Source: Gnetum montanum (Eukaryota; Streptophyta; Gnetopsida; Gnetales; Gnetaceae). Taken from it: a stretch of DNA of 32,148 nt. The notes under the pieces were generated by a model. The model saw only the letters and a list, made by a program, of their open reading frames with translations. It did no database searches and was not told where the DNA came from. This document shows, one piece after another, positions 1 to 9,396 of this stretch. The DNA lies in NCBI GenBank assembly GCA_015680685.1, contig MNCI01002870.1, positions 1,749-33,896 on the forward strand. The letters run 5' to 3'. Position numbers and translations under genes: made by a program. Numbering within the stretch: the stretch's first letter is position 1; the number at the start of each line of letters is the position of its first letter.

Positions 1-652
1 TTGTTATTTTTCCCATCTTTCTTGTTCCTTCTATTTTTTCCATCTTATTGCTACCGAAGGTTCGCTCTTAGTTGTGGGGGCCCTATCACAAATTTTTCCA
101 TTCTACTACTTGTTTTACCCCTACACCTCATGTAGTCACCAGTAATAAACCTCTAACCCAGTATCTACCATAACCACAACTCAACCAATGCACTTTATAT
201 CAAGGCAAGGTATCAACTGCATTGTGGTTTATCTATCCTTGCTAATTTGTGACTATGTTGTGTGTGCAGATGACGATCATATGAACAATGAACTAGGATA
301 GGAGCGAGCACTTGGGATGGACTGGAGCTAGAGCATTTATGAAAGGAACAAGTTTGGTCACGTGGCTATGGATAAACAATAGAAGGTGCAATCTTGGCAT
401 CGGCAGCAAAGCACCACATCTTCTTTTCTCTCACTCTAAGTTGTCAAATAAGAGTCTGGATGTCATTTATGTATAGTGTTCACCACCATGGGTATGAATA
501 CCAATGTTGTAATGTGTTGTTGATCCGTTCACTGGGCACTTTTGAGTCTGTCACCCCGTTCCACTATTAGTTTTCATTCAATCAATAATCCCATACCTTC
601 CCAATATTTCGTAAGGAACTCGAGGACAAGTTTTCATTCAGTTGTGGGGGTA
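1..652 (+). mobile_element. 3' internal end of a family-1 Ty3/gypsy element
   Basis: This is non-coding sequence leading into an LTR. Just before the LTR it has a CTCGAGGACAAG stretch and a purine-rich GTGGGGGTA tract (about 643-652), the usual polypurine tract position in plant gypsy elements. The same arrangement occurs in reverse complement at 29950-30010, where the CCCATACCTT(C/T)CCAATATTT block is also shared. That supports a common family. No protein-coding domain is recognisable; the 5' part of the element lies outside the window. Confidence 0.7.
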
Positions 653-1477
653 TGATGAACCACGATATCGAGACCATGATATCGCATCTGTGATATCAGA
701 GCCTTCCAAGATATATCGAGTATCCAATATTGGGACCTACCTTATTGCCTATAAATAAGAGGTGGGTGCACTTGGTTTGGCAATAGATTAGTTAGACCCT
801 TATCCAAACTCTTGCCTTTTCTCCCTCTCAAAGTTAGAATTATTTCTGTGTGCTCATAGTAGGAGTCATAAAGTGAACGGATCTTTATTCGAGCATTATG
901 TACCTAAGCACACCTTGTGTATAATAATAAAGATGAACTTTGTGATAAACCTTGCAGCATTCAGAATAGATTAATTAATGTTAATTACTGTTACTTAATG
1001 CTTTCCTTAGTTAATTAATGTTCTCTCTCTCACCCTATAACTCTCCTAAGTAAGCATACTCAGTATGCAACTTCGAGCATGCATGTAATGCTTGGTAACC
1101 TAGTAACGATTAGCGTTTGGTAATCCCAATAGTGTTGCATTGGTTCAGGATGTGTACGACAAGTGAGAATAGATGCTGGTGTTAGGACTAGTTAAAGAAT
1201 AGTTGAGTAGTTAAATTAAATTAGTTACTTAGTTATGTCTCTCTCCTCCCTTTGTAACACCAGGACATAAAAACATAAAAAACTATAAAAATCATGTACC
1301 TCAAGTTTACTTAACCATACAATCGTGCTATGCAAGTAAGCTTGGGAAGACAACGATTGATTAACCTATCCTTGTTCCACAAAGGTGCATAAGCACTTAG
1401 TCCTTGGAATTCGACTGGATTGTGCGTGGATGCTTGGATTCGTATGGTTGAGCGTAGGGATACCTTGCCGCTCATCA
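653..1477 (+). repeat. LTR of family-1 gypsy element (3' LTR, copy A)
   Basis: The LTR begins TGATGA and ends TCATCA, an extended 6-bp inverted terminus seen in all three copies in the window. A TATA box (CTATAAATAA, about 749-758) and the motif GATCTTTATT(C/T)GAGCATT about 130 bp further on are shared with the copy at 30274-31161. The end (CGTATGGTTG...CTCATCA) matches the ends of both other copies. Length is about 825 bp. The left side joins an element interior, so this is a 3' LTR rather than a solo LTR. Confidence 0.8.
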
Positions 1478-2899
1478 ATTACTTACTAAAAATAATAGAG
1501 AATGCCAAAAAAGGGTATATAAAGTAGTAGATTTTCTTAGAATATTATGTAATATATTAATATTTTTTTTAGCTAGAGTTGAGGATTACTACATGTTATT
1601 TGGGTCTTGTATCAATTGAATTTTTTTTTGTTTATTGTAATGGTAATATTGATGAGTGGGTTATTCTCAAGCATTGGAAAATCTTGAAAACAATTGTCTT
1701 CAAAATTTTAGAAATACCTTTTTCTTTTAAGCCTAATCATACTATTTTATGGAGCTATCTGGTTGATAAAATTGAAAAGAATCTTGATAAATGAAAGCAA
1801 GAAAAGCTCACCATTGCTAGCAAATTTTTAGTTATTAAGTAGATGTTTCAATAAACTCATGTCTTTTACTCCAATTATTAGGATCCATAGAATAGGTTTA
1901 TTCCATTATTAAATCACCTTCCAATACTAAGTCTAGATATTATAAAAAGATAATTAATTTTCTAGAAAATGAGAAAACTAGCTATCTTTAATTATTCAAG
2001 AGAAGATTACAACAAGGTTTCCAAAACCCACAAAATATCCAAAACCTCTTGAAATACTCAAATGATGTTGCATAGAATAAGTCTCTACAACCACACAAGC
2101 TTTCTCACTCTATTAAGACACAACCATTAGAGAGACTCTTCCAAAACCTGGGACTTGAGACCTTCACTCACAAGTAAGACTAGAATACATTGGCCACCAA
2201 ACAACATAATTCATCTTGGAGATATAACACATATGAATTCATTTAATGTGCTTTCTCACTCTATTGTCCAAGCTTAAAACATGAAATTACATAAAATCTC
2301 CTCTCTCTATATCTCTACATCTCATACAAACATGAAACACAATCAATTTTTATTAGAAAAACAAGATAAAAATCTTAGGAAATCTTCCTCAAGCTTAACT
2401 TGGAGTTCCCATGTTGTTTCTATCTTTTTCCACCTTCTCTCAGTTGTTTCCTAAATTGTAATGATAATTCTAGAAGTTTCTCTAGCCATACGAGTCATCT
2501 CTAATCTCCTTGGATTATCTCCTACCCAAACTACAACTTTTAGGAGAGACATCTCCTTTGTGGGTGAGAGGCCTCTTATTGGATGCAATGTATCACTTGA
2601 GATTTCTTTGTAGTTTGGGAGATGTCTCCTGTGATGACTCAACTTTTGGTAGAGATGTCTCCTACATGTCCTAGATGTCTCCTTGATAAGACATCTCCTT
2701 AATCTTCAAGATATCTCCACAAAACCCAAAACCTACAAAACCACACACGTAGAGAAGAATAAGGGAATCAGAAGAGGTGTTCCTACACCAACTTTTCCAC
2801 CCTTCAAAAAGTGATTCTCCACTCATGAAGTTTCGTCTTATGGACTCATACAATATCATCCATAGACTAATATTCCCAATGGATCTATATTCACACCTC
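1478..2899. other. AT-rich intergenic sequence with no gene
   Basis: Sequence is AT-rich and lacks a convincing coding signal. An open stretch at 1579-1794 (+) has low-complexity composition and no recognisable motif. At about 2500-2720 the word AGATGTCTCCT and its reverse complement recur several times at irregular spacing, giving a weak dispersed repeat. Confidence 0.5.
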
Positions 2900-3455
2900 T
2901 TGACTCCCTAAGTACTAGAAGCTTTCCATTGCTTGAGTATGATATCCTTCCTCTCCATTAAAGGCTTGGACTAATTAATAGCCCCCTTCAACTCATCAAT
3001 GCTACCTTGTATGGTCTCCTCATAAACTATTTGATGATGTGTACAAGATCTAAAATATTTAATACAAAAGACATACCAACATCTTTGGCAAGTCAATTTC
3101 AAAATCATGATCATTAATCTTGGCCTTAATTCTAAAAGGCCCCATCTTCTTGGCTTTCAAGTTGAAGAAGTTAACACCTCTTAACTACTTCTTCAAGTGC
3201 ATTCAAACCAAGTCACCAACAACCAAATTTGACTTTTGTTTACCCTTATTTCTCTTAATGACTCTCTCTTAATCCTTCTTCTCAAGATTTGATTTCACTT
3301 ATGCATGAAGATCCCTCATGTCTTGCACAAAATTAGCACTCAATTGAGCTTTACCATCAAAGCTCTTCAAGGTGTTCGCCATCTTTAAACAAAATCCATA
3401 ATTCATCTCAAATGAGCTCTTATCAATAGCAATATGAAAAGCATTATTGTAACAC
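2900..3455 (-). pseudogene. Decayed gypsy integrase C-terminal fragment
   Basis: Read on the minus strand from about 3455 downward, one frame gives the C-terminal integrase region of a plant Ty3/gypsy polyprotein. It has an 'AFHIAIDKSSFEMNYGF' segment (compare the usual S-PFE-YG motif), a basic helix region with RDLHA and NLEKK, 'NLVVGDLV' (the GDLVW motif), and 'KKMGPFRIKAKINDHDFEIDLP' spread over the GPF-I motif. In-frame stops interrupt it, several in positions where Gln, Arg or Trp would be usual. No flanking LTR was found, so it is an orphan fragment. Sequence below about 3020 is non-coding tail. Confidence 0.75.
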
Positions 3456-3955
3456 CCCTATTAATTATCTATAATATATCCTATATATACTAATAGAGAT
3501 GCTACAAGCCCCCAAGGATCTAGATTTAACCTTGATTTATAAATTTCAAAGGAAGCCATAAAATAGATAAAATTATTTATTAAAAGCATAAATATAGTGA
3601 AGTAGTATGACACAACAAAATTGATAAAATCCTTTACTTGCTGTTCATGATTTGGAATCTTTTGGAATCTTTTGCCTACATGGACGGGGTAAGCCGTATT
3701 GTTGGGATAATAGGCAACAAAATGATGCTAATGTTCCGACTTCGGTTTTTAATTTGCTACTTCCCGTCTTAACTTGATTGCATGATCCAAATAACGGCAG
3801 CATGTCTTTTGTTGACTTGTTCTGCAACTGCTACTACTACATATGCTTATTTATTAATTGGAGTGCCCCAAAGCTGGCATGAACAACTCCATAGCATAGG
3901 TTAGAATTCAACCATTTGCATTAGAAATGTTAGGAAGAATTAATTGAGTTATAGT
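3456..3955. other. Unassigned AT-rich sequence
   Basis: This stretch lies between the integrase fragment and a possible exon. Short open frames exist on both strands around 3645-3827, but none shows a motif or splice context I trust. Confidence 0.4.
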
Positions 3956-3957
3956 TC

Positions 3958-4136
3958 AGCCGCGAGTTGGGGAAGAAGTCTGGTATATTGAAACCGAACA
4001 TGAAGCTAAAGAACAATTAGACAGAATTAAAATCGACGAGATTGAACAGGCATGCTTGGCCGTAACCGTGGCCAGAGCAGTTCCAGGCATATGGTTTTCA
4101 CCGCTTCTCTTAACACTTACCAGCGTTGAACGGTAG
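3958..4136 (+). CDS. Possible unrecognised exon or gene remnant
   Basis: One plus-strand frame reads through about 57 codons to a TAG at about 4134. It has a strikingly charged, helix-like composition ('EEVWYIETEHEAKEQLDRI', then 'DEIEQACLAVTVARAVPG') followed by a hydrophobic run. This composition is unlike chance translation of AT-rich spacer. I do not recognise the protein. It lacks a clear start codon, so it would be an exon or a remnant. Two other plausible plus-strand pieces lie downstream (4321-4450 and 5166-5289), but no continuous phase could be established between them. Confidence 0.3.
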
Positions 4137-4320
4137 TTAAAAATTTCGAAAATGCTAATACCAAATAATTCCAGATTGCAAGTTAAGATTCTATTTTTGA
4201 ATTGCATAACATTCTTGCGGGAGATTCGACTACTGATGTTCAGTTTAATGCAGAGTTTAATTTTTAAGATTTCTTGCACATGCATAGTAGCTAATCTGTT
4301 CACCGTGTCATTCTTTTTAA

Positions 4321-4450
4321 GTGTTTCGAAGATATTGTTCGACGTGCAACCATCCTGGGCAATATTTCCCTTCGAACTTCATTATCCTTAAAGTATGAAA
4401 ATCCCATGATCAAGGAAAGCTCCTATGAAGATTTGAGTCATGATCAAATG
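4321..4450 (+). other. Possible unrecognised exon
   Basis: The stretch follows a pyrimidine-rich TTCTTTTTAAG that resembles a 3' splice site. The open frame reads 'FEDIVRRATILGNISLRTSL' and then about 25 more residues ending near VSG, just before a poly-A/AAAG tract. There is no recognised motif and no clear donor site. It could be an exon of the same unidentified gene as 3958-4136, or chance. Confidence 0.25.
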
Positions 4451-4602
4451 ATATTTGTTTCAGGGAAAAAAAAAGTAAAAGAAAAAAAAAAAACTGGTAC
4501 ATCACGGTTAAAACATAGGAAAACAAACCCAAAAGATATGCAAAGAAACATTTTAAAAAATGTAAATCGTTAAAACATATATTAAAAAATCACAGTGCGA
4601 GG

Positions 4603-4920
4603 CTGGGATGACGATGCTAAATTCTTGCGGTACACTTCATAGTTTTACTTTTATTATTTTCACCGAGTACCTCGGGATGAGGATGCTAAATTCCTGCGGT
4701 ACACTTCATAGTTTTACTTTTATTATTTTCACCGAGTACCTCGGCATATTTTCACTTTGACCGGGGTTTACTTTTCTTATTTTCACNCTTTTCTTATTTT
4801 CACCGAGTACCTCATTATATTTTCACTTTGATAATGCTTGGGATGAGGATGTTAAATTCCTACATTACACTTCACAATTTTACTTTTCTTGTTTTCATCA
4901 TATTTTTCACTTTGATAATG
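4603..4920. repeat. Degenerate ~69-bp tandem repeat with an undetermined base
   Basis: Units share GGGATGA(C/G)GATG(C/T)TAAATTC, TACACTTCA and TTTTCACCGAGTACCTC. GGGATGA starts at 4605, 4674 and 4840, so the first two copies are 69 bp apart. The single N at 4787 falls inside the array, in a partly duplicated TTTTCTTATTTTCAC segment. Confidence 0.7.
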
Positions 4921-5165
4921 CCTTCTTGGTGAAGTAAAATTTCAGTTTTAGTTCACTATTAAAATTATGCACATTTTTATAAATGTCATAAATGCAGCTA
5001 ATCTTCATTATTTGTTGAATCCATACTTAATTTACATCTTTTAGAAAAATAGTATTAAGGATAACCTTAAACTTGTGAATTATTTCAAATCAGTCAAGTC
5101 ACATTAAATCTAATTACATCCTCTGCTTTCAAATCATTGGATGTTGCTATTAATATTTTGTTTGA

Positions 5166-5289
5166 ATCATTCTTTAAACTATCAGGTATGGTCATGCGAG
5201 TCTTATTCCTTTTCAGTTGCACAGCCAACAATGCTAGGGCAACAATTGCAGCTATGCAAGCTTGCGTGTTCAACCAAAAATTTACCTTT
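5166..5289 (+). other. Possible terminal exon, unrecognised
   Basis: After an ACTATCAG acceptor-like sequence, a plus-strand frame gives 'MVMRVLFLFSCTANNARATI', then 'AAMQACVFNQKFTFDVLSL' and a TAG. Composition is protein-like, but no family is recognised. A longer open frame overlaps it in another register. It is offered only as a candidate. Confidence 0.25.
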
Positions 5290-5344
5290 GATGTACTTTC
5301 GCTTTAGATTTCTTTTTGAAGTAGTATTAGTACTTTTGGTTTAG

Positions 5345-6585
5345 TGTAGATGAAGGTTAGAGACAACAATACAATAAGGACCTAAATAGTAAATGGTAAA
5401 CCAAATTTAAACAATAAAGAAAAATGTCACATTTAAGATCATTCACGCATTTAACCAATCAATATGTGGTAAAAATACATTTAAAAGAAAAACAAAGATA
5501 TCACATTAAAGATTATTCATTTCCCAGTGGTAGGAGAGCAATAAAATGCCAAGAGACCTTTCCAAAGATCACATCAATGCATTCTAAATTTTATTACTGC
5601 ATTGTGTCCCCCATCCATGTCCACACCACTACCTATAAAGATTTCGGCGTCATAAGATGATGCTATGGCTGCCCATGCTTCATTCTAGCTACAAGCATTT
5701 GTGCAGCAATGAATATATAAATATGACTACCATTTACACATTTTGCAAAAATACCATATCTTATGCAGAATTTAGGGTGCACTAATAAGATATTCTGGAA
5801 ATGCTCTATAGCTGGGATGCCCTATAATGTCATCATACATATTACTCAGTCAAAACGGAATAGAATCTCTAATACTATAGTTTCCCATGTCAGAAACCTA
5901 TCACTAAAACTTTTCTATTCTTAAAACATGTCTCAATAAATATGGGTAAGCTATAATCAGTTTTCTTTAACCATTCACCTCTATCAAGAGATAGAGCTTT
6001 CTTCCTTATTTTTTATTAATTTAAATGGTGCGTTGTGAAGTATTAGACCTCAAAAAATTCTCCTTTCCAAAATCAATTGTAGCTTAGGTTTAGAAAATAA
6101 CATGCTCACACAATGTAAGTAAATGCTATCCATAGTATAAAAATATATATTTACTTTGCCTTTTTCACAGTGTGTTAGATTAGTGGTAATAGTTTTGGTA
6201 TAGAAAACCAAAGTGACAAGTTCAATTCCAGTGAGCAATTTTGAGTTATTTTATGACAAGAAAATTTTCATTAAAAGGAACCAAGTGGTGCAGTCCAATA
6301 TATCCAAGTGGTGCAATCGAATAGATGTAAGTAAAACATAGCCAAATCCTGGATATTTACATGCAACATATAATGTAGTTTAAAATTTTCTGAAGAAAAT
6401 AACATGAAACTATAGGATCTTAATAATACATGAACAAACCATATGACATATTATTTAAGAATAATGCATGTACAACTTGGAACATTTACATCCATGAAGA
6501 ATGATGCATGTACCAAAGGATTGCTCTTCAAAAACATAACGAAAAACCATCTCTAAAAGCTTGATTTAAAAAATCAATCTTTGCC
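5345..6585. other. Non-coding flank downstream of the TMEM209-like gene
   Basis: The sequence is AT-rich. The part nearest 6585 would be the 3' UTR and downstream flank of the minus-strand TMEM209-like gene. Short open frames such as 5424-5660 (+) and 6050-6238 (-) show no motif. Nothing else is supported. Confidence 0.5.
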
Positions 6586-6720
6586 CTAATCTTGTTCCTC
6601 GAATACTGACAAAATGTTGAAAACAGAGGATGCAAGACTCATCCCTTGAACAACACCTCCATGAGCCACTTCAATTCTATGACACAAAAGTAAAATGGCA
6701 TCCCAAAGAACAGTTTTCCC
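6586..6720 (-). pseudogene. TMEM209: TMEM209-like gene, terminal exon (separated from the rest)
   Basis: On the minus strand a TTGCTATTAG acceptor (AG at 6722-6721) opens an exon of 44 codons plus TAG. It begins GKTVLWDAILLLCHRIEVAH and continues GGVVQGM, then NILSVFE. This matches the C-terminus of TMEM209 / 'cytochrome b561-related N-terminal' family proteins of plants, a nuclear-envelope membrane protein family. The frame is clean, with no stop or frameshift. The upstream exons lie 18 kb away at 25054-26795 on the same strand, across the LTR retrotransposon. The match is from memory of the family, not from a search. Confidence 0.8.
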
Positions 6721-6817
6721 CTAATAGCAAAAAGAATTCCCATGCACAGTCAACTTGTGCAAAAACATGGTTAAGGATAATGAAAATGAAGAATATGTCT
6801 CAGTACAAATACCATAC

Positions 6818-8115
6818 TGAAACACCCCAAAAAATTCGAAGTCATTCTCGCTTCACCGGGCCTTGCAAACCACACAGCACCACGACGGTTCTTTAGGAGG
6901 AGAACGCTATGAGTTCAGGCCAACCAGTTCAGAAAATTTTCTACTTTAGGAATAAACAGGATCCACAGGTCACCCTGCCTGTCTACCCAAGTAGCTTGCC
7001 CGGCCGACAGCCTGCTCAGAAATAGTGTGCGGAGTTGGTAGCAGCATTCTGGATGTACGAAACAGTTCGGCAAGTTTTCTAGGTCACGAAGTCTGCTACG
7101 CCCCGCTATGTAGCGTAGCAAGCTTCATAAAACACTTGCAAAATGAAGTGCCATGTTACGCTACGCTACGTAACATAGCATAGCATAACAGCATTTATAC
7201 CCCTAGTTCCCTCGCTCAATCTCAAGTCCTTCAATAATGTCCTTTTCCTTTAGGAAGTGGCAAACCATGTCTGTTGCTATGCTACACTGAGCTACATGGC
7301 GTAGTGAGGTGTAGCAATCCTACGGAAGAGACAAAAGGCAGAATCAGCAAGTTTGCAAGTCTCGTGGAAGCAAAGTTTTGCAAATCGATAGAGTTTTCGC
7401 GACTAAGGCCAGTCACTACGCTATGCTACACTACGTAGCGTAGCATAGCATAGCAAGCATGTAACACACATGTAGTGGAATGCATGACAAGGTGCTACAC
7501 TATGCTAAGCATGCTACGCTACAAAGCACAGCAAGGCATGCGGGTGGTTGTGCGACATCAATGCACCTCACGTAATTGAATCGTTGGCACATGTCTCCAG
7601 ATGCTAACAGTGCAATTATGGCGTGTCAGGCATGCAGTTATGGCATGGAAGGCTCAAATTACAATGGTCATGTAAGTTTAACGATCATGCATGGCACGTG
7701 CAACACTAGCAAGTCAATGTAGGCCCGAGGAACGCAACTTCCAAACCACCCCTTTTGCATGCCCTTGGTCCTATAAATACCCTGATAAGCAACATTGAAA
7801 GTGGTTCGAATTTTTTAAAATAGGCAGCATTCAAAGGATCTAGAATTTTGTTTGAACAAACAACATTAAAAGATTGGACTATCTCTTGAGGTTCAAAAAA
7901 AAAGGCAAGCATCATAACATCGAGCATTGAGCATTGTAAGCTTTTTGTTTGACACTGCAAATAGTTAGCATTTTCAGCTGCACTTTATTCCATCCCTGAT
8001 TCTACCACCTTGGTAGAATCCTCGTATTGTCAACACCTAAGTTCACGCCCAAGCACACAACCTATTTCACTCTACACTTCCTAGTTACTCTTGGGATCTC
8101 TGCACTCTGTCATGC
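6818..8115 (+). repeat. 5' LTR of the 18.2 kb element
   Basis: It starts TGAAACACCCC, identical to the start of the 3' LTR, and aligns with it along its length. The right end is uncertain by a few bases: similarity stops around CTCTGTCATGC, with candidate ends at 8112, 8115 or 8121. A TATA box (CTATAAATAC, 7771-7780) is conserved in the other LTR. The LTR is rich in self-complementary GCTACGCTACGTAGC-like words (7155-7189 and 7414-7462). I could not identify a tRNA primer binding site just downstream. Confidence 0.85.
7771..7780 (+). promoter_or_regulatory. LTR TATA box
   Basis: CTATAAATAC follows TTGGTC and is conserved at 24704-24713 in the 3' LTR. It is the likely core promoter for the element's genomic RNA, placed about 340 bp before the LTR end. 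Confidence 0.6.
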
Positions 8116-9396
8116 TGTGCAACCAACTGTATCCACCCTCACAGAGTAAATTTTCTAGCTACATTTTACTTTGTTTCTTGCTTATTATTTCATTTTGTAC
8201 TATTTTTCTGCTTTCTTTACTTTCAAGCATTACTTCACATTTCTGTTCATATTTCAAAAATATATGTTGTAAAAAGATATATAGACGTCGACTAAGTCCC
8301 TGTTTGATCGACCAGACCGTTCAGGGTGCCCCGTATCTGCACACACCCAACACGTCCCTCCTGCGGGTACGGGGTCGAAACTGTTGTGCCTGCTGACCCC
8401 TCGGTATTTTCCAGCCATCAACATTTTCGGTCGCTACAGTTTTCTAGCACTAGAAGGAGGGCCTTTTAGTGCCTTTTCCTTATGTCATGATAGTTCTGTG
8501 AGCCTTCTGCACCCTGATATGCATAAGCGTAAATGTGACACCCTTTTGTGGTTTTTTGCACTTTGTGCAGTGCAGATCGGTCGCCTTGACGGTTCCTCAG
8601 GAGCCCTACAAAACATAAGGCCTTTGATCGCTAGCTAACTAGCTCGTTTTATAGTTGTCTTGCATGTGTTCTGTACCCCATCTCATGTGGTATAGACCAA
8701 TCGCATCAACAATCCCTCAGGGATCCTACGGGATGCAAAACCTTCTTGATTGCTAGTTAGCTTGCCCATCTTATAGTTGTCTTGCATGCGTTCTGTACCC
8801 CATCTCATGTGGTACAGATCGGTCACTTTGAAGGTCCCTCGGGGATCCTGCGAGACACAAAGCCTTCTTGATCGCTAGTTAGCTTGCCCATCTTATGGTT
8901 GTCTTGCATGCGTTCTATACCCCATCTCTTGTGGTACAGATTGGTCGCTTCGATGGTCCCTCGAGGATCCTACGAGACACAAAGCCTTCTTGATCGCTAG
9001 TTAGCTTGCTCATCTTACAGTAGTCTTATAAGCCTTCTACACCCCGATACGCATTAGCGTAGACCTAACACCCATCTATGGTTGTTTATGCATCGTGAGG
9101 TGTAGATCGGTCGCCTCGACGGTTCCTTAGGAACCCTACAATACATAAAGCCTTCGACTGCCAGTTAACTCACCTTCCCCTTTTACGATAGTCTTGCATG
9201 TGTTCTGTACCTTATCACACATTGGCATAAATGTGACACCCTTTTGCAGTTGTTTATGTTTTGTGTGGTATAGATTGGTTGCCTCAACGGTTCCTCTGGA
9301 ATTTGACAAGACGTAAAACCTTTTTTTTATTACTTTCTAGTCTCTTTGTTCTCTTTGCACTTTTTTGCCCTGTTTTTCATAACTACCTGCTTAGCA
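8116..9396 (+). other. 5' leader of the retrotransposon
   Basis: This is the untranslated leader between the 5' LTR and the gag ATG. The first 350 bp are pyrimidine-rich with no recognised motif. The remainder is mostly a tandem array, given separately. No ORF here has a retroelement motif; short open frames at 8091-8396 and 8384-8638 lie in repeat or LTR sequence. Confidence 0.6.
8470..9330 (+). repeat. Tandem array in the leader (~122-bp and longer units)
   Basis: The phrase GTTGTCTTGCATG(C/T)GTTCT starts at 8654, 8776 and 8898, giving a 122-bp period. Each unit also carries ACAGAT(C/T)GGTCGC, GGTCCCTCGGGGATCCT and GATCGCTAGTTAGCTTGC variants. Flanking units (about 8490-8650, 9020-9190 and 9190-9330) share the core but contain an extra segment with GCATAAGCGTA and CACCC(T/A)TTT. 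At least six diverged copies of two length classes are present. Confidence 0.75.

Noticed and set aside
7155-7560. CRISPR-like array of TAGC/GCTA words
   Set aside because: Repeats are short, irregular and self-complementary, lie within an LTR of a plant element, and have no spacer structure.
8116-8135. Primer binding site after the 5' LTR of the 18.2 kb element
   Set aside because: The sequence there does not match any tRNA 3' end I know, and the LTR border is uncertain by several bases.
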